From contig JAIDJS010000130.1 in the NCBI GenBank assembly GCA_029052085.1, forward strand, positions 1 through 5,542: a stretch of DNA of 5,542 bases, given 5' to 3'. The notes under the pieces were generated by a model. That model worked only from the letters and a program-made list of their open reading frames with translations, ran no database searches and had not been told where the DNA came from. The position numbers were made by a program, and so were the translations under genes. The stretch is from Eubacterium sp. (GTDB lineage Bacteria > Bacillota > Clostridia > Oscillospirales > Acutalibacteraceae). Positions 1 to 5,509 of the stretch are shown here, in pieces. Each line of letters opens with the position of its first letter. The first letter of the stretch is position 1.

Positions 1-35
1 CCATAAAACTAAGCCCTTATATTAAGATATAAATT

Positions 36-64
36 ATAATACATTATATAGAAAAAAAGTGCAA
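36..64 (-). promoter_or_regulatory. Candidate sigma-A promoter for the next gene to the left
   Basis: On the minus strand a -35 like box TTGCAC (59-64) is followed after exactly 17 bases by TATTAT (36-41), which would start transcription near base 29. It lies just beyond the rplT terminator, where a new transcription unit is expected. A possible start codon ATG at 4-2, with AAGGG (14-18) nine bases before it, could open the next gene, but only one codon is inside the window. The region is very AT-rich, so a chance match is possible. Confidence 0.45.
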
Positions 65-74
65 CATAAAAATT

Positions 75-107
75 AAAAAAGACAAAGAAAATATCTTTGT
101 CTTTTTT
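75..107 (-). terminator. Intrinsic terminator of the infC-rpmI-rplT operon
   Basis: A perfect inverted repeat, gacaaaga (81-88) against tctttgtc (94-101) with a 5-base loop, is flanked by six A and six T. The minus-strand RNA therefore has an 8-bp stem, extendable by six A-U pairs, followed by a U tract. It begins about 10 bases after the rplT stop codon. The A and T flanks make it symmetrical, so it could also stop transcription coming from the left on the plus strand. Confidence 0.88.
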
Positions 108-116
108 ATCTAAATA

Positions 117-470
117 TTAGAGTGCAGCCTTTGCTGCTGCAACAAGAGCTGTAAATGCTTCTGCATCAGCAACAGCGATTTCAGCAAGCATTTTTCTGTT
201 AAGATCAATACCGGCTTTTTTAAGACCATTCATAAATGTTGAATAGTTCATACCATTCATCTTGCAGGCAGCAGAGATACGTGTAATCCACATCTTGCGG
301 AACTCTCTCTTCTTCTGCTTTCTTCCGATATATGCGTACTGACCGCTCTTCATTACTGCCTGTTTAGCAGTTTTGAAAAGGCTGTGTTTGCTGCCGTAAT
401 AACCTTTAGCAGCCTTTAATACTTTCTTTCTTCTTTTACGAGTAGCTAAAGCGCCTTTAATTCTTGCCAT
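117..470 (-). CDS. rplT: 50S ribosomal protein L20
   Basis: Large-subunit ribosomal protein L20, which binds 23S rRNA early in 50S assembly and in many bacteria also represses its own operon by binding the leader mRNA. The 117-residue length is typical of the family. The basic N-terminal arm ([16 protein letters not shown]), the [17 protein letters not shown] segment, [11 protein letters not shown] and the C-terminal globular part with [19 protein letters not shown] all match the family pattern. The start is ATG with GGAGG (481-485) ten bases upstream. It is the last gene of infC-rpmI-rplT, 69 bases after rpmI, and is followed by a terminator. Regulation is probably through the leader upstream of infC (inference). 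Nothing is abnormal in the protein. Confidence 0.98.
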   Translation of the reverse strand: MARIKGALATRKRRKKVLKAAKGYYGSKHSLFKTAKQAVMKSGQYAYIGRKQKKREFRKMWITRISAACKMNGMNYSTFMNGLKKAGIDLNRKMLAEIAVADAEAFTALVAAAKAAL

Positions 471-539
471 AACTTAAATACCTCCAATTATTGTTAAACC
501 GTAAAATAGTAATTCCCAAATTGCCGAAAGGCGATGTTT

Positions 540-737
540 TTATTTATAAGGAACAAGTCTCTTCATCTGCTTCTGGTTTGTTACATCGCCAACAGCAGTT
601 TTACGAAGATTTCTCTTACGCTTTGTTGATTTCTTTGTAAGAATGTGTGAGGTATAAGCATGAGCACGCTTAACCTTGCCGCTTTTTGTTGTTTTGAAAC
701 GCTTTTTAGCGCCGCTGTGAGTTTTAATCTTAGGCAT
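540..737 (-). CDS. rpmI: 50S ribosomal protein L35
   Basis: Small, very basic large-subunit ribosomal protein of 65 residues, the usual length for L35. The N-terminal signature [15 protein letters not shown] and the [11 protein letters not shown] region are characteristic, and MKRLVPYK closes the protein. The ATG start has GGAGG (746-750) eight bases upstream. The gene sits 18 bases after infC and 69 bases before rplT, the conserved infC-rpmI-rplT order found across bacteria, so the three are almost certainly cotranscribed. The spacer to rplT contains only weak short hairpins (for example GCC-UUUC-GGC around 525-533) and no U-tailed terminator. Confidence 0.97.
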   Translation of the reverse strand: MPKIKTHSGAKKRFKTTKSGKVKRAHAYTSHILTKKSTKRKRNLRKTAVGDVTNQKQMKRLVPYK

Positions 738-755
738 AATTTATTCCTCCAAAAT

Positions 756-1274
756 TTATTTGTTCGTTTTTGAAGACAGGAACATTAAAATCTGTCTGCC
801 TTCAAGCTTTGGTGCTTTATCAATATTTACATCCTCGCCAAGTGCCTGAGCAAATCTTTCCATATTGGCTGTTCCGATTTCGGGATGTGCCATTTCACGG
901 CCGCGAAGACGGATAGAAACCTTGAGCTTATCGCCCTTGGAAAGAAATTTCTTTGCATGGTTTACCTTTGTGTTGAAATCTCCGATATCAATATTGAGCG
1001 AAAGTCGAATTTCTTTTGTTTCAACAGTTTTCTGCTTTTTGCGATTTTCCTTTTCTCGCTTAGCCTGTTCGTAACGAAATTTGCTGTAATCCATAATTTT
1101 AACAACAGGCGGCTTTGCCTGCGGAGCGATTTTAACTAAATCCTGCCCTCTTTTATCTGCTTCCTGCTGCGCATCTCTGGCACTCATTATGCCAAGCTGT
1201 TCACCATCTGCAGTGATTACACGAACTTCCTTGTCTCTGATTTCGCCATTAAGCTGTGGAGCTTCCTTGCTGAT
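756..1274 (-). CDS. infC: Translation initiation factor IF-3, probably starting at AUC
   Basis: IF3 binds the 30S subunit, prevents premature joining with 50S, and proofreads the start codon and initiator tRNA. The N-terminal domain carries LNGEIRDKEVRVI (compare INGEIR in other IF3s) and PPVVKIMDYSKFRYE. A lysine-rich linker (KREKENRKKQK) leads to the C-terminal domain with ETKEIRLS, IRLRGREMAHPEIG and the terminal EGRQILMFLSSK. The reading frame is open back to a GTG at 1283-1281, but that GTG is the end of the SD sequence GAGGTG, so it cannot be the start with that SD. Six bases after GAGGTG lies ATC (1274-1272), giving a 172-residue protein that begins (M)SKEAPQ. No ATG, TTG or other GTG occurs between. 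IF3 genes are known to use AUU or AUC starts for self-regulation, because IF3 rejects such codons. It is the first gene of the operon and lies behind an attenuator leader. Confidence 0.95.
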   Translation of the reverse strand: MSKEAPQLNGEIRDKEVRVITADGEQLGIMSARDAQQEADKRGQDLVKIAPQAKPPVVKIMDYSKFRYEQAKREKENRKKQKTVETKEIRLSLNIDIGDFNTKVNHAKKFLSKGDKLKVSIRLRGREMAHPEIGTANMERFAQALGEDVNIDKAPKLEGRQILMFLSSKTNK

Positions 1275-1280
1275 AAAAAA

Positions 1281-1286
1281 CACCTC
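1281..1286 (-). promoter_or_regulatory. infC ribosome binding site that decides the AUC start
   Basis: The minus strand reads GAGGTG, then six T, then ATC. The same GAGGTG with six bases to an ATG occurs before pyk, and with eight bases before mltG. The spacing therefore fits ATC at 1274-1272 and excludes the overlapping GTG. The site begins only a few bases after the U tract of the leader terminator, so termination removes it and all downstream genes from the transcript. Confidence 0.85.
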
Positions 1287-1291
1287 TTTGT

Positions 1292-1329
1292 AAAAAAATT
1301 AAAAGTGCGAACACAAAATGCCCGCACTT
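1292..1329 (-). terminator. Leader terminator (attenuator) before infC
   Basis: AAGTGCG (1323-1329) pairs perfectly with CGCACTT (1303-1309). The stem extends inward by G-U, G-U, C-G and A-U pairs to a UUUUG loop, 11 bp in all. The RNA then continues UUUUAAUUUUUUU, an interrupted U tract. It lies after the infC promoter and before the infC start, so it can only act by stopping transcription before the operon. It could also end read-through transcripts from thyA-folA, which have no other terminator. Confidence 0.88.
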
Positions 1330-1347
1330 CAATAATCCGTTGAAATA
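1325..1347 (-). promoter_or_regulatory. Candidate antiterminator hairpin in the infC leader
   Basis: TATTTCAA (1340-1347) can pair with TTGAAGTG (1325-1332) around the loop CGGATTA, giving an 8-bp stem with two G-U pairs. Its 3' arm contains AAGTG, five of the seven bases of the 5' arm of the terminator, so the two hairpins cannot coexist. It forms first during transcription and would let polymerase pass unless disturbed. This is deduced from base pairing only; other alternative folds (such as CAATA with TATTG nearby) exist. Confidence 0.6.
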
Positions 1348-1381
1348 TTGCCCTTTTTGCCTTTGCTTAAGGGGAGAACGA

Positions 1382-1420
1382 GCTGTGTTCTTCTTTATTG
1401 TGAGGATATATTAACACAGC
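1382..1420 (-). repeat. 8-bp inverted repeat across the infC promoter
   Basis: GCTGTGTT (1413-1420 on the minus strand) and AACACAGC (1382-1389) are perfect complements separated by 23 bases. The first arm lies in the promoter spacer and touches the first base of the -10 box; the second lies in the leader, about 12 bases after the predicted start. As DNA it could be an operator. As RNA it can form only in transcripts that read through from folA, because the first arm is upstream of the infC transcription start. Confidence 0.6.
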
Positions 1421-1436
1421 CGTCAGAATTTGTCAA
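1408..1436 (-). promoter_or_regulatory. Sigma-A promoter of infC-rpmI-rplT
   Basis: TTGACA (1431-1436), a perfect -35 consensus, is followed by a 17-base spacer and TAATAT (1408-1413), with a predicted start near the A at 1401. This is the best promoter match in the window, as expected for ribosomal protein genes. The -35 box contains the TGA stop codon of folA (1433-1435), so the promoter begins inside the preceding gene. Confidence 0.9.
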
Positions 1437-1915
1437 CACTTTTTTGTATAAAGAATATGCCTATAATCAATTCCATCCTCGTTATGCTCTGCAAGCACCT
1501 CTCTTGACCATTCGGTTTTATCAAAACGGGGGAAAAAGGTATCCGCATCAGCACATTCAGCATCTACCTCTGTTAAATAAAGCTTATCCGCAACAGGTAA
1601 AAATTCGCTGTAAATTCTGCCGCCGCCTATAATGAAAACCTTTTCATCATTTTCAAAAAGCTTCATTGCCTCTTCAATAGAGGAACACACCTCTGCACCC
1701 TCTATTTCAAGATTTTTGTTTGTTGAAATAACAATATTTCTTCTTTTCGGAAGCACCTTCGGCAGCGATTCAAAGGTTTTTCTGCCCATAACAACAGTAC
1801 CGCCCATTGTTGTTTCCCTGAAAAATTTCATATCATTATGAAAATGAAAAACAAGATCATTTCCCTTTCCTATTTCATTATTTCTGCCCAATGCCGCAAT
1901 CATGGAAACTTTCAT
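1433..1915 (-). CDS. folA: Dihydrofolate reductase
   Basis: Reduces dihydrofolate to tetrahydrofolate with NADPH in the cytoplasm; it is the target of trimethoprim. Length 160 is typical. Visible are the N-terminal strand (MKVSMIAALGRNNEIGKGNDL), the catalytic acid D28 (D27 in E. coli), the NADPH-binding GRKTFESLP (44-52), folate-side arginines R58/R59, the IIGGGRIY nucleotide motif (95-102), LTEVD with T115, and DTFFP near the C-terminus. The active-site loop is unusual: the common LPWHLPED pattern reads LVFHFHND, so Trp is Phe (also seen in other clostridia) and the Pro before the acid is His. Start ATG has AGGAGGT (1920-1926) close upstream. It lies 24 bases after thyA, with which it shares the folate cycle, and is probably cotranscribed. 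No terminator follows its stop codon. Confidence 0.96.
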   Translation of the reverse strand: MKVSMIAALGRNNEIGKGNDLVFHFHNDMKFFRETTMGGTVVMGRKTFESLPKVLPKRRNIVISTNKNLEIEGAEVCSSIEEAMKLFENDEKVFIIGGGRIYSEFLPVADKLYLTEVDAECADADTFFPRFDKTEWSREVLAEHNEDGIDYRHILYTKKC

Positions 1916-1939
1916 AAATACCTCCTAAAAATACTGTTT

Positions 1940-2842
1940 TTACTGTGCTATCGGAAAAGAAATTTTGCCCAGATGCTTATAATCAATCAGTTTAACATCC
2001 CTGCAGTCCCTGCTGTTGTCAAATTTAAAGAAATCATCCACATCGGGATTGAGCCAGAGTTTCGGTGCAGGAAGGTCGCCCTCTTCATCAAATCTTCTGA
2101 TCTGCTCTTTTATTCCGTCTATCTGATTTACATAAATATGAGCATCCTTGATACTCCAATCAAGCGTGCCGACCTGCAAACCGCAGACCTGCGCAAGCAT
2201 AGACAAAAGCACTGCATACTGAGTAATATTAAACGGTAAGCCAAGAGGAACATCACAGCTTCGCTGATGCACCCAGCAATTGAGCTTTCCGTCCGTTACA
2301 TCCCATTCACTGCTCCACACACAGCTTGGAAGAACAGCAGTATCGAGATAATCATTCTGCCATAAAGTAATAAGCATTCTTCTGTCTTCGGGATGATTTT
2401 TAAGCTTATCAATAAGGTTATCTATCATATGGAATTTTTTAACAATATAGCCGTAAGCCGTTCCGATTGTATGCGCATATTCCTTGCCGAAATCCTTATG
2501 AATCGTTTTTTTTACAAGTCTGCCGTTTTCATCGGGAAGCATCTGCGTAGCGGTCCATATACCCTCTTCGTCTATTTCCCACTCATTCCAGATATTGACA
2601 TCACGCTCCTGAAGCCATCTTACATCATTTGACTGCGCCTGATAAATCCAAAGCATTTCAAGCACTGCCTGCCGTATAAACACCTGCTTTGTTGTTAAAA
2701 TCGGAAATTCCTTTGACAAATCAAAATGAAAATGATGAGCAGACACCTTGATTGTATTTATCCCTGTTCTGTTTACAACCTCTGTTCCCTCGCTGAGAAT
2801 TTTTTTACAAAGGCCTATATAATCCTTATCAAGTTTAGACAT
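1940..2842 (-). CDS. thyA: Thymidylate synthase ThyA
   Basis: Methylates dUMP to dTMP using methylene-tetrahydrofolate, leaving dihydrofolate for FolA. The 300-residue length suits the ThyA forms with an extra small-domain insert (roughly residues 90-125). Key parts are R25 in NRTG (dUMP phosphate), the TTKQVF segment (50-55), RR (154-155), catalytic C174, RSCDV (194-198), LGLPFN with N205, DAHIYVNQ (233-240) and a C-terminus PIAQ. The usual P-C-H around the catalytic cysteine is replaced by S-C-V in LPSCVWSSEWDV, a departure from the E. coli and L. casei type; some Firmicutes ThyA proteins also lack that His. It has its own promoter and an AAAGGA SD site, with an untranslated leader of only about 24 bases. 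First gene of thyA-folA. Confidence 0.97.
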   Translation of the reverse strand: MSKLDKDYIGLCKKILSEGTEVVNRTGINTIKVSAHHFHFDLSKEFPILTTKQVFIRQAVLEMLWIYQAQSNDVRWLQERDVNIWNEWEIDEEGIWTATQMLPDENGRLVKKTIHKDFGKEYAHTIGTAYGYIVKKFHMIDNLIDKLKNHPEDRRMLITLWQNDYLDTAVLPSCVWSSEWDVTDGKLNCWVHQRSCDVPLGLPFNITQYAVLLSMLAQVCGLQVGTLDWSIKDAHIYVNQIDGIKEQIRRFDEEGDLPAPKLWLNPDVDDFFKFDNSRDCRDVKLIDYKHLGKISFPIAQ

Positions 2843-2872
2843 TAAACATCATCCTTTCAGATAGATGTTTAC

Positions 2873-2901
2873 ATTATATCAATTTATAAAGCTTATTGCA
2901 A
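2873..2901 (-). promoter_or_regulatory. Sigma-A promoter of thyA-folA
   Basis: TTGCAA (2896-2901) is separated by 17 bases from a perfect TATAAT (2873-2878), with a predicted start near 2866. The -35 box touches the end of the U tract of the mltG terminator, so the two units are packed with almost no spare DNA. An imperfect palindrome ATGT-TT-ACAT (2865-2874) overlaps the start point and the edge of the -10 box; no known regulator is claimed for it. Confidence 0.85.
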
Positions 2902-2935
2902 GAAAAACAAAAAGGACAGAAGCACCTGTCCTTTT
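2900..2935 (-). terminator. Intrinsic terminator of pyk-mltG
   Basis: The minus strand carries AAAAGGACAG, a 6-base loop and CTGTCCTTTT (2910-2935), a perfect 10-bp stem, then TGTTTTTC. It lies 15 bases after the mltG stop codon. The A-rich 5' side and U-rich 3' side are typical, and by symmetry it could also work on the plus strand. Confidence 0.92.
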
Positions 2936-2950
2936 ACATCTATAAATTGT

Positions 2951-3979
2951 TTACTGCCAAGGATACTGCTGCTTTAATCTTTCAAACTCTTCTCCTGTTG
3001 AAGCAAAATGGAATTCGCTGTTTAAATCGGAAAAGAAGAAAAGATAATCCGTATCCGGATGATTAATAACGGCGTTTACAACCTCCATACCCGAATTGGT
3101 TATAGGACCCGAAGGAAGCGCCGGGCAGCGATAGGTATAATAGCTGTCGTAAACATCCCTTGAAAAGCCGTAATCAAGCAGTTCCTTTGCATAAAAATAA
3201 GTAACATCACATTGAAGCTTTGAGCCCTTTTCAAGCCTGTTTATCAGAACGGAGGCAATATTCTCGGCACTCTCAATGGAAAAGCTTTCCTCCTGAACAA
3301 TGGAGCAAAGCGTTATAAATTCATACAAAGACATCTTGTTTTTTTCGCAATACTCTGTTATATCGCCGCTGAGCCTCGCATCAAATGCCCCCAGCATATC
3401 ATCAACAACCTCAAGCGCTGTCATATTTTCCGCCCAATCATAGGTTGCCGGGAAAAGAAATCCCTCTAAAATAAAGCCTACATTTTTATTATCTTTGGGC
3501 AAATCCTCAAGCCAGCTATAGTTGTAATCCTCTGTTGTTGAAACCGCCCTGTAAAACTCTTCCTTTTTGCAAACTCCGTTTTCCTCAAGCGTTTTTGCAA
3601 TATCAAAGATGTTATATCCCTCAGGAATTGCAACAGTTACAGGTCTGTGGCTGATATCAGGATTCTGAAGCTTCTTGGCAATTTCCTCATAGCTCATATC
3701 AGCATTCATATAATATTCGCCGTTTATATATTCAAAATCAGGATAATGCCTGTCCATCCACAAGGACCAAATGGAATCATCAATAATGATTCCGTTTTTC
3801 TTTAATTCAGCCGCAACATCATACTGTGCAGCACTTTTTAGATAAATATTGCAATCCTCTGCATTTTTATTTTCCGTGCCTTTAATATCGCTCATAACGG
3901 CATTATATCCGAAAAAAATTGCAATAATTATTGCTAAAGCAACAACAATTCCTATAACAAGCTTAGCTGATTTTTTCAT
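2951..3979 (-). CDS. mltG: Endolytic murein transglycosylase MltG (YceG-like)
   Basis: Membrane-anchored lytic transglycosylase that cleaves nascent peptidoglycan strands and is thought to end glycan chain synthesis. A short KKSAK start and a single hydrophobic helix (about 7-25) place the rest outside the membrane. A LysM-like part (about 45-110) precedes the YceG domain: VTVAIPEGYNIFDIA (114-128), LEGFLFPATY (171-180), SIVQEES (226-232), INRL (246-249), LQCDVTYFYA (255-264), LPSGPITNSG (288-297), DTDYLFFFSD (309-318) and FHFASTGEEF. E231 aligns with the conserved glutamate of the E. coli SIVEKE motif, so the enzyme should be active; E. coli Glu becomes Q229 two residues earlier. At 342 residues it is normal in size. 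It starts 5 bases after the pyk stop and shares its transcript; the functional link to pyk is unclear. A strong terminator follows. Confidence 0.93.
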   Translation of the reverse strand: MKKSAKLVIGIVVALAIIIAIFFGYNAVMSDIKGTENKNAEDCNIYLKSAAQYDVAAELKKNGIIIDDSIWSLWMDRHYPDFEYINGEYYMNADMSYEEIAKKLQNPDISHRPVTVAIPEGYNIFDIAKTLEENGVCKKEEFYRAVSTTEDYNYSWLEDLPKDNKNVGFILEGFLFPATYDWAENMTALEVVDDMLGAFDARLSGDITEYCEKNKMSLYEFITLCSIVQEESFSIESAENIASVLINRLEKGSKLQCDVTYFYAKELLDYGFSRDVYDSYYTYRCPALPSGPITNSGMEVVNAVINHPDTDYLFFFSDLNSEFHFASTGEEFERLKQQYPWQ

Positions 3980-3984
3980 AAATT

Positions 3985-5418
3985 TTACACCTCGTGCGCT
4001 TTAAGCATATTTGTTGTTCCGCTTTGACCAAGAGGAATTCCTGCAGTTATTACAACCACATCGCCCTTTTTGATTATCCCTGTTTCAAGAGCAACCTCAA
4101 CAGCGTGTTCAAACAATTCATCCGTATTGGATTTTTCGTTGCACATAACGGGAATTACACCCCAGGAAAGATTATTCTGCCTGCGGACCTTACAGCTTGT
4201 TGTTGCAGAAATTATCGGACAGGTTGGTCTGTATTTGGAAATCTGCCTTGCTGTTGTTCCGCTCTTTGTAACCGTGATAATTGCCTTTGCATTCAAATCG
4301 TGCGCCGTTGTAACCGTTGCATGAGAAATAGCAGAGGTAATATCTCTTTTTCCGTGGCGCTGAATATTCAGATTGAATTCTTCAACATAGTCAATATCCT
4401 GCTCTGTTGTTTCAGCAATAGAAGCCATCGTTTTAACAGCCTCAACAGGATGCGCACCCATAGCCGTTTCGCCTGAAAGCATTATGGCAGAGGTGCCGTC
4501 ATAAATAGCATTGGCAACATCGGTTATCTCTGCTCTTGTAGGACGGGGATTCGTTACCATAGATTCAAGCATCTGCGTTGCAGTAACAACAATTTTACCT
4601 GCTTCAAAAGCTTTATGAATAATCATTTTCTGAAGCGCAGGGATTTTCTCAAACGGAATTTCAACGCCCATATCACCGCGGGCAACCATAATTCCGTCTG
4701 CTTCCTTAATGATTCCGTCTATATGCTCAACGCCTTCATGATTTTCAATTTTAGCTATAATACGGACATCATTCCAGCCAAGAGCATGGCAGAAATTGCG
4801 CAGATATGCAATATCCGCCTCTGTACGGCAAAAAGAAGCAGCAATAAAATCATAGCCAAGCTTTGCACCGAATTTCAAATCCTGCATATCCTTTTCCGAA
4901 AGATAAGGCATAGCAAGCGATACATTCGGAACATTGACACCCTTATGGTCCGTAAGTCTTCCGCCGTCTTCAACACAACAGACAATTTCATGATTATGAA
5001 TTTCTGTTACTACCATGGAAACAAGACCGTCATTGATAAGGATCCTTGTATCCTTTTTGATTTCATTCGGCAGATTTTTATAGGAAACAGAGCATTTTTT
5101 CTCATCGCCCTCAACCTCTTCGGTTGTCAGAATATAAGTATCCCCGTTTTTAACCTCAACGCCATCAGAAGCCGCAAATGTTCCAAGGCGAATTTCAGGT
5201 CCTTTTGTATCAAGCAATGTTGCAACAGGAGCACCAAGCTCTTCACGAACCTCGCAAACATTATGAAACCATTTTTCAAAGGTTTCATAATCTCCGTGAG
5301 AAAAATTAAAACGAGCTACATTCATACCCGAAAGCATAAGCTCTTTAAGAACCTTTTTTTCACACGAGGCAGGACCTATTGTACAAATTATTTTCGTTTT
5401 TCTTCTGTAATTATCCAT
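3985..5418 (-). CDS. pyk: Pyruvate kinase
   Basis: Catalyses the last step of glycolysis, phosphoenolpyruvate plus ADP to pyruvate plus ATP. The 477-residue protein has the A domain start TKIICTIGPAS (8-18), VARFNFSHG with R36, N38 and S40, the loop DTKGPEIR (70-77), a B domain of about 75-170, KIENHEG with K223 and E225, ARGDMGVE with metal ligand D249, and TATQMLESM (279-287). E75 corresponds to the Glu linked to K+-dependent enzymes, although the position three on is Leu instead of Thr. The C domain has TKSGTTA (384-390), resembling the effector-phosphate loop. It lacks the extra C-terminal PEP-utiliser domain of some Bacillus enzymes. The frame is open to a GTG at 5427, but that lies in the SD sequence GAGGTG; ATG 5418-5416, six bases later, is the start. 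It leads the pyk-mltG unit. Confidence 0.96.
   Translation of the reverse strand: MDNYRRKTKIICTIGPASCEKKVLKELMLSGMNVARFNFSHGDYETFEKWFHNVCEVREELGAPVATLLDTKGPEIRLGTFAASDGVEVKNGDTYILTTEEVEGDEKKCSVSYKNLPNEIKKDTRILINDGLVSMVVTEIHNHEIVCCVEDGGRLTDHKGVNVPNVSLAMPYLSEKDMQDLKFGAKLGYDFIAASFCRTEADIAYLRNFCHALGWNDVRIIAKIENHEGVEHIDGIIKEADGIMVARGDMGVEIPFEKIPALQKMIIHKAFEAGKIVVTATQMLESMVTNPRPTRAEITDVANAIYDGTSAIMLSGETAMGAHPVEAVKTMASIAETTEQDIDYVEEFNLNIQRHGKRDITSAISHATVTTAHDLNAKAIITVTKSGTTARQISKYRPTCPIISATTSCKVRRQNNLSWGVIPVMCNEKSNTDELFEHAVEVALETGIIKKGDVVVITAGIPLGQSGTTNMLKAHEV
3988..3993 (-). promoter_or_regulatory. mltG ribosome binding site inside the end of pyk
   Basis: GAGGTG here is both the last two sense codons of pyk (Glu-Val) and the SD of mltG, eight bases before its ATG. 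Ribosomes finishing pyk would cover this site, so translation of mltG is probably coupled to that of pyk. Confidence 0.85.
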
Positions 5419-5424
5419 ATTTTG

Positions 5425-5430
5425 CACCTC
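5425..5430 (-). promoter_or_regulatory. pyk ribosome binding site that decides the start
   Basis: GAGGTG is followed by CAAAAT and then ATG (5418-5416). The GTG within the SD would add three residues (MQN) but would leave no spacing, so the downstream ATG is preferred. Confidence 0.88.
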
Positions 5431-5451
5431 AAAAGTTTGTTAGACAATGTT

Positions 5452-5479
5452 ATTATACCAATAAATAGAATAAATGCAA
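5452..5479 (-). promoter_or_regulatory. Sigma-A promoter of pyk-mltG
   Basis: A perfect TATAAT (5452-5457) preceded by GG sits 16 bases after TTGCAT (5474-5479), a partial -35 match. The predicted start is near 5445, giving a leader of about 27 bases with no room for a riboswitch. The upstream flank is AT-rich. Confidence 0.75.
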
Positions 5480-5509
5480 TAAAAATAAATCTATGTTTAC
5501 AAAATACAC

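Larger units (their letters stand above)
1284..1401 (-). promoter_or_regulatory. L20-type leader attenuator of the infC operon
   Basis: The untranslated leader runs from a predicted transcription start near 1401 to the infC SD site. In RNA order it shows a short hairpin AGAAC/GUUCU (1387-1391 with 1375-1379), a CCCUU/AAGGG pairing (1369-1373 with 1351-1355), a candidate antiterminator (1325-1347) and a terminator (1292-1329). In Bacillus subtilis and other Firmicutes a leader in this position is bound by L20, which favours the terminator when L20 is in excess. Position, size and the two mutually exclusive hairpins are seen or deduced from the sequence. Membership of the Rfam L20 leader family is inferred and was not tested with a covariance model. 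Confidence 0.72.

Noticed and set aside
35..40. Plus-strand TATAAT near the left edge
   Set aside because: No acceptable -35 box 16-18 bases upstream and no plus-strand gene follows.
519..537. Small hairpin between rpmI and rplT
   Set aside because: Only about three G-C pairs with a mismatch next to them and no U tract; not a convincing terminator or L20 site.
1281..1283. GTG as the infC start codon
   Set aside because: It is the last three bases of the Shine-Dalgarno GAGGTG, leaving no spacing; ATC at 1274 has the correct distance.
1348..1632. Plus-strand open frame of 94 codons over the infC leader and the end of folA
   Set aside because: It lies opposite the folA coding region and the infC promoter, resembles no family, and is the mirror of a real gene.
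1838..2239. Plus-strand open frame of 133 codons opposite folA and thyA
   Set aside because: It spans two well-supported minus-strand genes; no recognisable protein features.
3994..4476. Plus-strand open frame of 160 codons, cysteine-rich, opposite pyk
   Set aside because: The cysteine richness comes from reading the antisense of Ala/Thr codons in pyk; no convincing domain.
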